A stretch of DNA of 64,000 bases from Elusimicrobiota bacterium (GTDB lineage: Bacteria; Elusimicrobiota; Elusimicrobia; FEN-1173). Location: the NCBI GenBank assembly GCA_016715645.1, contig JADJZR010000002.1, forward strand, positions 186,001 to 250,000, written 5' to 3'. Shown one piece after another: positions 26,904 through 35,780 of the stretch (positions are counted from its first letter, which is position 1; every line of letters begins with the position of its first letter). The notes under the pieces were generated by a model that saw nothing but the letters and a program-made list of their open reading frames with translations, made no database searches and was not told where the DNA came from. A program made the translations under genes and the position numbers.

Positions 26904-29889
26904 TTTGGGGTAGGCCTTCTGTTAAAAGTTTTTCTACACCAGAACTTCGTGAATTCTTCAAATAAATCTGATAGCCCTCTCCACCAGCAACTTTTCCCCC
27001 GTATACGATGGTTCCTTTTGGAATCCGATAAGACGAGATTTCCATCAGATCGTTTCCATAGTCCACAACGTTATAAAGTTTCTCGGCATGAGCCGCGCTA
27101 TGCGGTTTTTCCAACCCATACCATGATCCGTATGCCCTCCCCTCTCCACGGAAAGCAATTAAATCGTCACTCAACTCAACAGCACGATAATCGGATTTCT
27201 CGAATGTTACGGCAACCTCTTTCGGAAGTGGGGGGACTTTGGTCTCAATAGCCTTAATCTGGAGTCCTGGCCTAAACTCATACATGGGTTGGGCCTGGGG
27301 AGCGGCTTTTTTTAGATTGGGAGGTGCGAGCGATTCGGTGGTAGATCGGTTTCTTGCGGGTCCATAGCTGACTTGGACTTCATCGCTTCTTAGGGGGCGG
27401 CCGTTTTTGAAGCCCAGGTCGTCGGGCATGGTATTGCCGGAAGTGGGAGGAGCGCGGGACGGGTTTAGTGTGGGGTTCTGTGAGGTTGGTTTAACCGAGC
27501 CATCTGGGTGAACGTAATCGTATGTTGTTAAGGCGGGGTCGGCTAATTCGGACTGGGCGGCGGCGCCCAGACTGCGGGCGGGTTGTGGGGTCAGCGCCGT
27601 GGGCTTTTCAAGCCATTTGGAAACGGATCGGGCCACAGTCCGAATAATCGGGGTTCCTTCTCTGACAACCATGGCCCCCGCTGTCACGGCCGCCGTGGCT
27701 CCCGCTTCGGCTCGAAAATAGAATTCAGCGAAATTGTCCCCTGCCTTTCCGGCGGCCCTTAACTTCTCGACAGGGTCTTTTTCATGAACAACCAGGAAAC
27801 TGTGAACGGCAAACTCTCTTGCGGGGTGCACACTCTCCATAACAAAGGAGACTGTATCTTCCACGAATCTGGGGAGCACCATCGCCGTGGCCAATACCAG
27901 ACCACCGCTTCGAATAAGTAAATTGTTGTCGGGATCCGCGAATGCCGACACAGCGGTGTTGGAACGATCGTTCATAGTGGTGGTCCAAACTGGCTTTCTC
28001 TCGTCTAAGTTTTTGTAATCCGAAAGATTGACCAGCCGGTCCGTTTTGAGCGTTATCTGGTTGTCTTTAAAGTATATATACCCGTTGCCGGTGACCTCTG
28101 GTCCTGTCTCCCAAAAACCCGGAGTTTCTCGGGGTTTTAAGATCGGGCCTTTCACCGCCGTGTTGGTCAAAACGGCCTGTCCATTTTCAGCGTCAATTCG
28201 CCCTGCCACTTCCCGCGTGACAGGCCTCACATGCTCGCCCATCTTGAGCGGGATGTCCGGCAAAATGGCAACAAACGTCCCCGCCTGCTCGTCAATGCTC
28301 TTCACGCCAATGGCGGTTTCCCCGCCGTTTAATTGAACCGTCAACCGCAATCCTCGGTCCGCACTAGCGAAAATCGTGCCCTTCTCCATGTTCAGTTTGC
28401 CGTTGCCACCCATTCTGACATTGCCAACGTAAACCGTTGCCCCGTAGTTGGGAAACTCCGTTTTTCCGGTCACCGTTAACCGTGTGCCGGAACCGAACAG
28501 AGCTTCGGTGTAAAGAGTTTTTTGGCCTTCCTGGGGCCTATCCTTGGGAGCGGACACGGAAACCGTCGCCACCTGGCCGGAAGTAAAAACGTATTGATCC
28601 CCCTCCTGGTGAACCGTGGCGTTGGTCGCGGAGTCGGTTTGTTGGCCTTTGACTTCGAACAGAGCCCCGGTCTTTTGCCGCCACTCGTTGGTCTGGCCGG
28701 TTGTGAGGGAACTGGGTTTCGTGCCCGGTATTTCCGTGCGGATCGTTTGATCGCCAGCCAGCAGAGTCACTTTCTCAATTTCGTAGCCGCTTGTGGCTGG
28801 ATTAGGCAAGACGTTCGTGATATATGTGGCTGGTTCGGCGGTGGGCGATTTAACTGTTTCCTTGAACCGGCCTTGTTCGTCAATGGCGACGGGAATGTTT
28901 TTGCCGTCCACTTTGAGCACAGCCGATTGGTTGGGGTCAAAAGACCAAACACCGTTGGTGTTGCGGAAAGACAAACCCGTGGTGATCTCCCTAAACGTGT
29001 CGTTGCGAGACAGGGCGCCGTATCCCAAAATGGTCTCGTTGCCTTGGCCGTCACCGTTCACGTATTCCTTGAAAGGGGCGGTGGTTTGAATCGTGGGCCC
29101 GGCCTGGTTGGTGAGCTTGATCCCCGGGCCGTCCAATTGAAACTTTTCTCCGTCATAAACAAATTGGCCGCTCAAGTATTCGTCGCCGTTGATCGTGATG
29201 GGTAATTTGCCTGGAACAAGGGCCGTTTCACCGGATTCAAGTTGTTTAAACTCGCCAACCGTGCGCACGGTTCCGGGAGCAATGGACAGAATTTTGTCGT
29301 CCCGGTTCAGGGTGATTTGGCCGGTCAGGAGGGTCCCGTCCGGTAGAGTTGCGATGTTTTCGGTGCGGTGGCCCAAAACAACCCGGTTCCACAGAAACGA
29401 GGCCGCCTCTCCGATCTTGCTCGCCACAGTCGAAAAGAACGCCGGGATCGACTTAACCGCGCTGGTAACTCCGCTAAAAAATCCAACGGGTGCCTTCGGT
29501 TGTGTGATCGAGGGGACGAATGTCCCCGGCCCCTTGAAATTATAGGTTTGAACCACCGGTTTTGGGGAGAAGCTACTGGGGGAAAAAGATTTGTAATTCA
29601 GGTCAAGCTTATTGCTGAAATGATTGGTATTGAAACTGTTGTAAGCTCGGAATGTGTTTTGGAAGGTCAAATCCAAACTAACTTTTGGGAACTGAATCGG
29701 CGGGCGAGTGAACGGAGCGTTGTAGTTGAAACTTTCCCGGGCATTGAAATTCCGTTTCCAGGTTTCTTGCGAATTGTTAAATGAATAAGAGTCCGGCCCC
29801 CGCTCGTAACTGGAATAGTCGTTATATGCCAAAAGTAAGTCGGGAGCGACCAACGAAAAAGATAAAAAAACCAGCAGAACTTTACGCAT
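26893..29889 (-). CDS. Giant secreted protein 2, candidate polymorphic toxin (intact)
   Basis: 998 residues from ATG 29889, which gives the clean signal peptide MRKVLLVFLSFSLVAPDLLL, cut before YNDYSSYERG; a longer start at 29916 is less likely. Residues ~22-135 are aromatic and Asn/Ser-rich. Residues ~175-640 are a strand-rich body of short repeats. Two hydrophobic stretches follow (~660-700 and ~725-745), as in translocation or pre-toxin regions. After ARSLGAAAQSELADP (~785) comes a Pro-rich linker, then a final ~110-residue domain (LIAFRGEGRAYGSWYG, SYRIPKGTIVYGGKVAGG, EGYQIYL). That last domain loosely recalls ADP-ribosyltransferase or TreTu-like toxin tips. No RHS, haemagglutinin or LXG motifs are seen. 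The activity is inference. Confidence 0.7.
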   Translation of the reverse strand: MRKVLLVFLSFSLVAPDLLLAYNDYSSYERGPDSYSFNNSQETWKRNFNARESFNYNAPFTRPPIQFPKVSLDLTFQNTFRAYNSFNTNHFSNKLDLNYKSFSPSSFSPKPVVQTYNFKGPGTFVPSITQPKAPVGFFSGVTSAVKSIPAFFSTVASKIGEAASFLWNRVVLGHRTENIATLPDGTLLTGQITLNRDDKILSIAPGTVRTVGEFKQLESGETALVPGKLPITINGDEYLSGQFVYDGEKFQLDGPGIKLTNQAGPTIQTTAPFKEYVNGDGQGNETILGYGALSRNDTFREITTGLSFRNTNGVWSFDPNQSAVLKVDGKNIPVAIDEQGRFKETVKSPTAEPATYITNVLPNPATSGYEIEKVTLLAGDQTIRTEIPGTKPSSLTTGQTNEWRQKTGALFEVKGQQTDSATNATVHQEGDQYVFTSGQVATVSVSAPKDRPQEGQKTLYTEALFGSGTRLTVTGKTEFPNYGATVYVGNVRMGGNGKLNMEKGTIFASADRGLRLTVQLNGGETAIGVKSIDEQAGTFVAILPDIPLKMGEHVRPVTREVAGRIDAENGQAVLTNTAVKGPILKPRETPGFWETGPEVTGNGYIYFKDNQITLKTDRLVNLSDYKNLDERKPVWTTTMNDRSNTAVSAFADPDNNLLIRSGGLVLATAMVLPRFVEDTVSFVMESVHPAREFAVHSFLVVHEKDPVEKLRAAGKAGDNFAEFYFRAEAGATAAVTAGAMVVREGTPIIRTVARSVSKWLEKPTALTPQPARSLGAAAQSELADPALTTYDYVHPDGSVKPTSQNPTLNPSRAPPTSGNTMPDDLGFKNGRPLRSDEVQVSYGPARNRSTTESLAPPNLKKAAPQAQPMYEFRPGLQIKAIETKVPPLPKEVAVTFEKSDYRAVELSDDLIAFRGEGRAYGSWYGLEKPHSAAHAEKLYNVVDYGNDLMEISSYRIPKGTIVYGGKVAGGEGYQIYLKNSRSSGVEKLLTEGLPQNGF

Positions 29890-30069
29890 AGGAAACCCCC
29901 GCGAAAAGAAGAACAAAAAAGTCTAAAAAATATTACCCTTTATGTTGAGGGCAGTCAATTTATTTGCAGTCTCCCCAAAAGCTCCATAACGTTTTGTTGA
30001 CCGACCTGGGGTCGTGGAAGATCCCTGAAAATTAAAAATCTTCCGGGTAAACCTGTCTCGTGAACAGTC

Positions 30070-31227
30070 TTAGGGGCGCATCCAGGCGCTTCCGAACTGT
30101 ATGTATATGGCTGTCTCTTCCTCGCCCCGGGCCACATCGAGACCCATGTGTAACCCATACTTTTTAGCAATTTCGTAGCGGAAACCAGTCCCGCCGGCGA
30201 CCGTGGTGGTTTTATTCTCCAAGCGATCAAAGTCGTTCCATGCGGCGCCGGTGCCCGCGAAAAACACCAGGCTGAACCGCTTCCATAATTGCCAGCGGAC
30301 TTCCGCTTCAACCTGAGCCGCTTGGTCCCCCTGATAACGCATCAGGGGGACCCCCCGTAAAACGATGAAGGGTTTCATGTAAAACGGAATGTCGTTAAAA
30401 CTGAAGGCGGCGCCTCCGTTGATCCCGAGCGTGAGAACGTGATTGAGCTTAATATAATTGATGACCGTGAGATCGGTCCGTTGAAAATCGTCGTCACTTC
30501 CGAGGCCCGGGGTGAAGACGCCGCCGGAGAGGTCGGCATAGAAACCCCGGGTTGGGGTGAACAGATTGTCCCGCACGTCGTAGGTGGCTGACAGCAACGC
30601 TCCGCCAACGTTGGACTCGCGGCTAATCTCCGGCAAACGGGGATCCGCGGCGTCGGCTTCGAAAGACACCTTCGTGGAAAAGCGGCCGTACCCGACCCCC
30701 GCGGAAAAACCCGATTTTCCCAGGCGAAATTTGGAAAGAAAAACGCCGCCCAGGGGTTCAATGGTGTAAGTCACCGGGTTCTCTTCCAGCGGAGGGTTGT
30801 TGCCGATCCCATGGAAATCGAGGTTAATGGAGGCGTCGAAGAATCCCGTGAGGGTCTGAACCCGATCGTCCAGCCAATACCGAGAGTCAAAGGCAAACAG
30901 ACCTTTCGTGCCGTTTTCGGTGCCCATTCCGCCCACCGCGGTGAGGTTGGGTCGGCCAAATCCGGGTTTTGGGTTCTCTTTATTCTTGTCCACGAACAAC
31001 AACGCGCCGCCCAGGCCATACCCCACCGCCGGTTCTGTGATGATGGCAACGACAGGAACAAACCCGTAAGCTTCATCCAAGAATCCGCTCACGTCAAACC
31101 AATTGTCGTCAGATTTGAACTTTGATTTTCTCGGACCGGCGGGAGGTGCGGTGGCAGACTGTTTGTCGGTCATTGTCTCAACTTCCTGTGCGATGGCAGG
31201 AAGGGAAAAAGTGAAAACAAGGAGCAA
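30070..31227 (-). CDS. Omp85-barrel surface antigen without POTRA domains
   Basis: About 385 residues. The start is uncertain: TTG 31227 lies inside a signal peptide that seems to begin further upstream (KLPRLATLLLVFTFSLPAIA is in frame without ATG). The mature part begins with a Lys/Asp-rich segment and then the bacterial-surface-antigen barrel: EPAVGYGLGGALLFVDKN, the ATYDVRDNLFTPTRGFYADLSGG landmark split across two strands, and VEAEVRWQLWKRFSLVFFAG. The conserved RGxP-like turn (LRGVPLMRY) is present. POTRA domains are absent, as in BamA-related barrels that work alone or with separate partners. The function is unknown. Confidence 0.75.
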   Translation of the reverse strand: MLLVFTFSLPAIAQEVETMTDKQSATAPPAGPRKSKFKSDDNWFDVSGFLDEAYGFVPVVAIITEPAVGYGLGGALLFVDKNKENPKPGFGRPNLTAVGGMGTENGTKGLFAFDSRYWLDDRVQTLTGFFDASINLDFHGIGNNPPLEENPVTYTIEPLGGVFLSKFRLGKSGFSAGVGYGRFSTKVSFEADAADPRLPEISRESNVGGALLSATYDVRDNLFTPTRGFYADLSGGVFTPGLGSDDDFQRTDLTVINYIKLNHVLTLGINGGAAFSFNDIPFYMKPFIVLRGVPLMRYQGDQAAQVEAEVRWQLWKRFSLVFFAGTGAAWNDFDRLENKTTTVAGGTGFRYEIAKKYGLHMGLDVARGEEETAIYIQFGSAWMRP

Positions 31228-31274
31228 CGTCGCGAGCCTTGGTAATTTAATGTCAGTCTCCAGGTAACGACTCT

Positions 31275-31306
31275 CGTCATTCCGTCATGATTCTGGCCGG
31301 AATCCA
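31275..31306. repeat. REP-like dispersed palindrome, copy 2
   Basis: CGTCATTCCG, then a diverged centre, then GCCGGAATCC, matching the element at 10239-10268 in order and outer sequence. A further CGTCATTC at 31311 may be a third half-site. It lies in the divergent intergenic region. Confidence 0.5.
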
Positions 31307-31351
31307 TAAACGTCATTCTCGATGGATGTTATCAAAAATGGATTCCCGACA

Positions 31352-31379
31352 TGTCTATTGGACATTTGTCCAATAGACA
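31352..31379. promoter_or_regulatory. Perfect 13-bp palindromic operator
   Basis: TGTCTATTGGACA and TGTCCAATAGACA (31352-31364, 31367-31379) are perfect inverse copies around TT. A 28-bp perfect dyad 82 bp before the start of the CoA-disulfide reductase gene is a strong candidate binding site for a dimeric regulator. The regulator is not encoded beside it. Confidence 0.75.
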
Positions 31380-31461
31380 CGCTTCCCTGTCTTTGACTAC
31401 CATTTCAGAACGACCGCGCCTCCTATTTAAATTCGCAACCGCGCGAGCGAAGGAGAAAAAC

Positions 31462-33165
31462 ATGGTTCACACGGGAAAGAAAGTCATCATCATTGGTGGC
31501 GTGGCGGGGGGAGCTTCCTGCGCGGCGCGGTTGCGCCGGTTGGATGAGAAGGCCCAGATCCTCATGGTGGAGCGCGGCCCCTACGTCTCTTACGCGAACT
31601 GCGGCCTGCCCTACCACATCGGCGGCGTGATAGAAAAAGAGTCCGCCCTCTTCGTGGCCAGCGAGGCGACTTTTCGCGAACAGTTTGACATTAATGTGCG
31701 GACCCAGTGCGAGGCGGTTGGCATCAACTCGACGAAAAAGACCGTGGACCTGAAAGACCTCAAGACCGGAACGACGACAACGGAACCCTATGATACGTTG
31801 GTGATCTCCCCCGGCGCGGCGCCCATCCGGCCAAAAATTCCCGGCTTCGACCTTCCCGGCATCTTCACCTTAAGGACAGTTCCGGACACCCGGGCCATCA
31901 AGGAATGGCTGGCCCGAACGGATTTGCACGGGATGGACACCTACACCGGGTGCCAAACAGTGAACCGACCCAAACGCGCCGTCGTCATCGGCGGCGGATT
32001 CATCGGACTGGAAATGGTGGAGAATTTGGTTCATTTGGGTGTTGAGGTTACGTTGATTGAAAAAATGAACCAGGTTATGGCTCCCATCGACCCGGAGCTT
32101 GCGCTCCTGATCAAATGCCGCATCATGAAAAACGGCGTTCACGTGGAATTGAATGACGGGGTGGCGGGATTTCAAAAAGCCCCGAACGGTGAATTGGAGG
32201 TTAAAACGGAGTCTGGAAAAACGTTCCCAGCGGACATCGTCATTTCCGCCATCGGGGTCAAACCCGAGACCGAACTGGCGAATATGGCGGGCGTCACCAT
32301 CGGCGAGCGGGGCGGTATCCGCGTGGACGACCAGATGCGTACCAGCAACCCCGACATTTTCGCCGTCGGGGACGCTGTGGAAGTCAAAGACTTCGTCACG
32401 GGCGAATGGTCACTTGTGCCTCTCGCGGGGCCGGCCAACCGTCAAGGGCGGATCGCCGCGGAAGTCATTTGTGGAAGGAACTCCCGCTACCGGGGCACCC
32501 AGGGGACGTCCATCTGTCTCGTCTTCGGCGCGGCGGTGGCTTCGACCGGCGTGAACGAAAAAGTCCTCCTAAAAAAGGGCGACAAGGATTACGAGAAAAT
32601 CTATCTGTTTCCCAACTCCCACGCCGGCTATTACCCCGGGGCCAAGATGTTGGCCATTAAGGTGCTCTTCCGCCCATCAGACGGGAAGCTTTTGGGTGCC
32701 CAGGTGATGGGCGACGACGGGGTCACCAAACGAATCGACTCTTTCGCCATGGCGATCCAAAAAGGGTTCACCATCTACGACCTGGAAGAATCCGAGCTTT
32801 GTTACGCGCCCCCCTACGGGAGCGCCAAAGATCCGGTCAACTTCGCCGGCATGGTGGCCGCCGATATCGTGCGTGGCGATATGCCCATCGTCCACTGGAA
32901 CGCCCTGGGCAACGGCCTTCTGTTGGACGTGCGCAACCTTCCAGAACTGGCCGTTGAAAGCGTACCCGGGGCGGTTCATATCCCGCTCCCGGAACTAAGA
33001 AAGAGGTTAGGAGAACTGCCCAAAGACAAAGAAATTTTTGTCTTTTGCCGCTCCGGCCAGCGGGCGTACTATGCGACCCGGATCCTGCTTCAAAATGGGT
33101 TCAAGGCCAGGAACATCGCTGGAGGGATGTTGTCCCGACCCCTGCTTTTGGGGAAGTTAGGATAA
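31462..33165 (+). CDS. CoA-disulfide reductase/NADH-oxidase-like flavoprotein fused to rhodanese
   Basis: 567 residues from ATG 31462 (AGGAG upstream). Residues 1-450 form the pyridine-nucleotide disulfide reductase fold. It has an FAD-binding IIIGGVAGGASCAARLRR, the single redox Cys47 in SYANCGLPYH, an NAD-binding AVVIGGGFIGLEMVENL and an FAD motif IFAVGDAVEV. The C-terminal ~95 residues are a rhodanese domain with active loop FVFCRSGQRAY. The fusion is known in CoA-disulfide and polysulfide reductases that handle persulfides. The palindrome at 31352 may regulate it, and marC follows 19 bp later. Confidence 0.88.
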   Translation: MVHTGKKVIIIGGVAGGASCAARLRRLDEKAQILMVERGPYVSYANCGLPYHIGGVIEKESALFVASEATFREQFDINVRTQCEAVGINSTKKTVDLKDLKTGTTTTEPYDTLVISPGAAPIRPKIPGFDLPGIFTLRTVPDTRAIKEWLARTDLHGMDTYTGCQTVNRPKRAVVIGGGFIGLEMVENLVHLGVEVTLIEKMNQVMAPIDPELALLIKCRIMKNGVHVELNDGVAGFQKAPNGELEVKTESGKTFPADIVISAIGVKPETELANMAGVTIGERGGIRVDDQMRTSNPDIFAVGDAVEVKDFVTGEWSLVPLAGPANRQGRIAAEVICGRNSRYRGTQGTSICLVFGAAVASTGVNEKVLLKKGDKDYEKIYLFPNSHAGYYPGAKMLAIKVLFRPSDGKLLGAQVMGDDGVTKRIDSFAMAIQKGFTIYDLEESELCYAPPYGSAKDPVNFAGMVAADIVRGDMPIVHWNALGNGLLLDVRNLPELAVESVPGAVHIPLPELRKRLGELPKDKEIFVFCRSGQRAYYATRILLQNGFKARNIAGGMLSRPLLLGKLG

Positions 33166-33184
33166 AAAAGTAAAGGAGACCTAA

Positions 33185-33799
33185 ATGGACAGCGCATTTG
33201 TAATAACGATCTTTTTCACGCTCCTGGGGCCGATCAAGATCATCCCGGCTTTTGCGGGGTTGACCCAGGGGACCGACCAAAAGTTTAAAAGGGCGGTGGC
33301 CGTCCGAGGGGCCCTGCTCGCTTCCGCACTCTGCGCCTTTATCGTTCTGGCCGGGACAACGCTCGTCAGCCGGTTCCATCTCCAGGTCGACGCGATTCGA
33401 ATTGCGGGGGGGCTGGTCCTCCTTATCTCTGCCCTCAACGTCATCTTTGCGAAACCCGCGACCGCAACCCCGACGGCGCAAACCCGGACCCCCATGCAAA
33501 TCGCCGTCTCGCCCCTGGCGGTGCCGGTGATCGTGACCCACGCGGGCGTGGCCGCGATCCTAATCCTCCTCTTACACGAATCGGTTTACCCGGGGTTGAC
33601 CCAGGTGGTCGTCTTCTGTCTGGCCTTGATGATGGTGTTGGATTTCCTCGTGATGTATTTCAACGATGCCGTCCTTAAAATACCCGGCCTGACGCTCGCC
33701 CTCGCTGTGGTTGGTTCCGTTTTGATCTTTATCCAGGCCTGCCTGGCTACGCAAATGATTTTGGTGGGGCTCAAACTTATGAACCCCGGGAATTTCTAA
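33185..33799 (+). CDS. marC: MarC-family integral membrane protein
   Basis: 204 residues with six hydrophobic helices. Family-like stretches are FFTLLGPIKIIPAFAGLT near the start, VDAIRIAGGLVLLISALNVIF in the middle, MQIAVSPLAVPVIVTHAGVA, and LTLALAVVGSVLIFIQACLA at the end. AAGGAG precedes the ATG. MarC proteins are membrane proteins of unsettled role; early links to multiple-antibiotic resistance were not upheld. A degenerate copy of the last ~75 codons is found at 49827-50069. Confidence 0.85.
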   Translation: MDSAFVITIFFTLLGPIKIIPAFAGLTQGTDQKFKRAVAVRGALLASALCAFIVLAGTTLVSRFHLQVDAIRIAGGLVLLISALNVIFAKPATATPTAQTRTPMQIAVSPLAVPVIVTHAGVAAILILLLHESVYPGLTQVVVFCLALMMVLDFLVMYFNDAVLKIPGLTLALAVVGSVLIFIQACLATQMILVGLKLMNPGNF

Positions 33800-33975
33800 T
33801 TCGGCGCTCAAAGGCAATGACGCGCACGCTGAGCTTCAACAACCTTTTGCAATATGGAAAGGCAAGTTTTTCGATGTCGTTTGAGTTGTTAGGGTGAGAC
33901 TGAACCCATTTGTTTGAAAGGTGTTTAGTCGATTTGACGCAGTCAAAAAATGTATTTCTACCAAGGAGAAAACAC

Positions 33976-34371
33976 ATGAGAAGCCAATTGAAGGATATGA
34001 AACCAGTCGATGACATTGTCACCCAACAAACCCCGGGCCTCAAGATCTGGGAGTCAAACTGGAACGGCATGCAGTGCGCGTACCACGTATTTGCCCCGGG
34101 CACTGATTTCACGAAGATTCTGGCTGGGAAAGGACTCGCGCACGATTTGTGCGGGGTTGAACACTGGGCTTATGTTTTGAAGGGCACGTTAAGGGTCATC
34201 TATCTTGACGGGACCCAGGACATCTGCCGCGCTGGGGATGTGTGCTACTGGCCGGCTCCGCACAACTTCATCTCGGAGGAAGGGGCAGAGATCATTCAGT
34301 TCAGCACCGCGGGAGGGTTGAAGGCGCAAGCCAAGATTATTGAAGAGTTTTTCAAGACCAAGATGAAATAA
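33976..34371 (+). CDS. Cupin-domain protein
   Basis: 131 residues from ATG 33976, preceded by AAGGAG. A single conserved barrel is visible: GVEHWAYVLKGTLRVIYLDG carries the first cupin motif, and DICRAGDVCYWPAPHNFISE the second. The metal-binding His/Glu set is reduced, so enzymatic activity is doubtful and ligand binding or regulation is possible. A TTTGAC-GCA-GTCAAA dyad (33933-33947) lies upstream. It heads a run of small genes with rhodanese and barrel proteins, though a hairpin separates it from the next. Confidence 0.75.
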   Translation: MRSQLKDMKPVDDIVTQQTPGLKIWESNWNGMQCAYHVFAPGTDFTKILAGKGLAHDLCGVEHWAYVLKGTLRVIYLDGTQDICRAGDVCYWPAPHNFISEEGAEIIQFSTAGGLKAQAKIIEEFFKTKMK

Positions 34372-34386
34372 TAATTCAAAATGAAC

Positions 34387-34425
34387 CTTCCGACCGAGCG
34401 ACCGTTTAGGCCGCTCGGTCGGAAG
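34387..34425. other. Perfect 14-bp intergenic hairpin
   Basis: CTTCCGACCGAGCG (34387-34400) and CGCTCGGTCGGAAG (34412-34425) pair perfectly. There is no T-run, so it is not a standard terminator. It could terminate with Rho-independent help, act as an RNA processing or stability site, or be a binding site. Confidence 0.55.
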
Positions 34426-34469
34426 CGGGGGCGTAGGACAAACGCCAGGAGTAAAAAGGAGATGACACC

Positions 34470-35147
34470 ATGAAACTAAAAACAGGATCCACCCGTAGAG
34501 TTCACGCCACCAACACTCGGGGAGCCGCCTTTTGCGGACTTGGCGCTTTCGTTGGCGTTGGCAAAACCCAGCGGGCTCACGTTTATACCGCCGCCACGCT
34601 TCCGGTGGGACCGGACGACTTCAAGAAGATCGATGCGGACAAGCTTGCCCTTGAACTTGAAGTGGACAAATGCGCGGTCAACAGCGGCCGGTTCTGGATG
34701 ATGGACGAAGTGGATTACGCTGGGGGCGACACCGTTGATTTCCACGGGGTCAAAATGAATTGGGCCGGTGATATGACCGGCGCCGAAATGATGACTCAAT
34801 TCCAGAGCGCCTATGTGCCGTCCTTGATCAGGCGCGACACCATCTGGACCTGGAAGGCGGGTAAGCCGGTGTTTCTCCTGCGCGAGCCCAACGGGCCGGT
34901 CTGGGTGCTCCAAGAATACACGAAGGCGGTCGATCCAAGCTTGACTCCCGACAATCTCAATGAGTTGGGCAAAAAGCTGAAAAACCTGCCGAAAGGCTGG
35001 ACGTTCGAGACCAAGGTGCTGACCCAGGACCTCGCGCTCGATACCGGCCGATGCGGCGGATGGGCGGCCATCATTCGCGATGACTTCCACTGCACATACC
35101 AGGGGTGTGGATACGGCGCGGACACCAGCGCCAACTTCATCCCGTAA
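34470..35147 (+). CDS. Hypothetical protein in the cupin-rhodanese cluster
   Basis: 225 residues from ATG 34470, with GGAG upstream. The first ~40 residues are basic and Gly/Ala-rich (RGAAFCGLGAFVGVG) and may be a poor export signal. The mature part is mixed alpha/beta with an aromatic segment (DTIWTWKAGKPVFLLREP), a Cys/Trp-rich end (CGGWAAIIRDDFHCTYQGCG) and six Cys overall. I do not recognise the family. It lies between two intergenic hairpins in a group with a cupin and a rhodanese, which hints at a sulfur- or redox-related role. That link is inference only. Confidence 0.5.
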   Translation: MKLKTGSTRRVHATNTRGAAFCGLGAFVGVGKTQRAHVYTAATLPVGPDDFKKIDADKLALELEVDKCAVNSGRFWMMDEVDYAGGDTVDFHGVKMNWAGDMTGAEMMTQFQSAYVPSLIRRDTIWTWKAGKPVFLLREPNGPVWVLQEYTKAVDPSLTPDNLNELGKKLKNLPKGWTFETKVLTQDLALDTGRCGGWAAIIRDDFHCTYQGCGYGADTSANFIP

Positions 35148-35170
35148 AAGCAGTCCGGGGTAGTCCGGAA

Positions 35171-35204
35171 CTCCGTCCAGGCCGTTCCTAGGGCCTGGAC
35201 GGAG
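35171..35204. other. Perfect 13-bp intergenic hairpin before rhodanese gene
   Basis: CTCCGTCCAGGCC (35171-35183) pairs perfectly with GGCCTGGACGGAG (35192-35204) around an 8-base loop. As at 34387, no T-run follows. Two such hairpins separate consecutive genes of the same cluster, perhaps for differential expression. Confidence 0.55.
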
Positions 35205-35231
35205 GCGAGGCATGAACGGAGGACATGCTTT

Positions 35232-35747
35232 ATGAACGAAAAAATGGAGATTCCAACAGTCAAGCAAACAGCCCTTGGGCTCTATGTGACGACCAAGGAA
35301 GCCTATGAGAAGTGGAAAGCCAACCCGGAGGGGGTCAAAATCATCGATGTGCGAACGCCCGAAGAATATCTGTTCGTCGGGCATCCCACCATGGCTTGGA
35401 AAATTCCGGTGGCATCGCAGTCTTATGAATGGGATGCGGATAAAAAACAGTATCCAATGAAGCCCCTCGCGGATTTCGCCTCGCGGGTCAGCGACGTGGC
35501 CAAGAAAGAGGACACGTTGATGCTTATGTGCCGTTCCGGCGGACGTAGCGCCATCGCGGTCAACATGCTGGCCAAGGCAGGGTTTAAAAACGTTTACAAC
35601 ATCATTGACGGGATGGAAGGGGACGTGGTGACGGACACCGGCAGTGTTTTTGTCGGCCAACATTTGGTGAACGGCTGGAAAAACTCGGGCTGTCCGTGGA
35701 CCTATAAGCTCACGCCCGATCAAATGGTTCTACCGAAAGTTAATTGA
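35232..35747 (+). CDS. Rhodanese-like sulfurtransferase
   Basis: 171 residues from ATG 35232 (GGAGG upstream). The rhodanese core spans ~35-130: VKIIDVRTPEEYLFVGH, then the catalytic loop MLMCRSGGRSAIAVN with the persulfide Cys, then VYNIIDGMEGD. A ~40-residue C-terminal tail rich in Trp (NGWKNSGCPWTYKL) extends past the fold. No signal peptide is seen. It is the third rhodanese in the window, and the second after the CoA-disulfide reductase fusion within ~4 kb, which suggests local sulfane-sulfur handling. Confidence 0.88.
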   Translation: MNEKMEIPTVKQTALGLYVTTKEAYEKWKANPEGVKIIDVRTPEEYLFVGHPTMAWKIPVASQSYEWDADKKQYPMKPLADFASRVSDVAKKEDTLMLMCRSGGRSAIAVNMLAKAGFKNVYNIIDGMEGDVVTDTGSVFVGQHLVNGWKNSGCPWTYKLTPDQMVLPKVN

Positions 35748-35780
35748 TTTGAAAGCTATTCCTAAAAGGGGGATCGAAAA

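Noticed and set aside
22425..29889. Reading the long direct repeats as a CRISPR array or integron
   Set aside because: The repeats are two or three in number, over 100 bp each, and unequal in spacing. No cas gene, integrase or attC-like site is present.
31351..31461. Upstream extension of the CoA-disulfide reductase frame
   Set aside because: It would translate the palindromic operator and lacks a ribosome site, while ATG 31462 has AGGAG and begins the FAD-binding fold.
34470..35723. Minus-strand 415-residue frame over the cupin-rhodanese cluster
   Set aside because: It is opposite the rhodanese gene with its conserved active-site loop and the Cys-rich gene, and has no recognisable domain.
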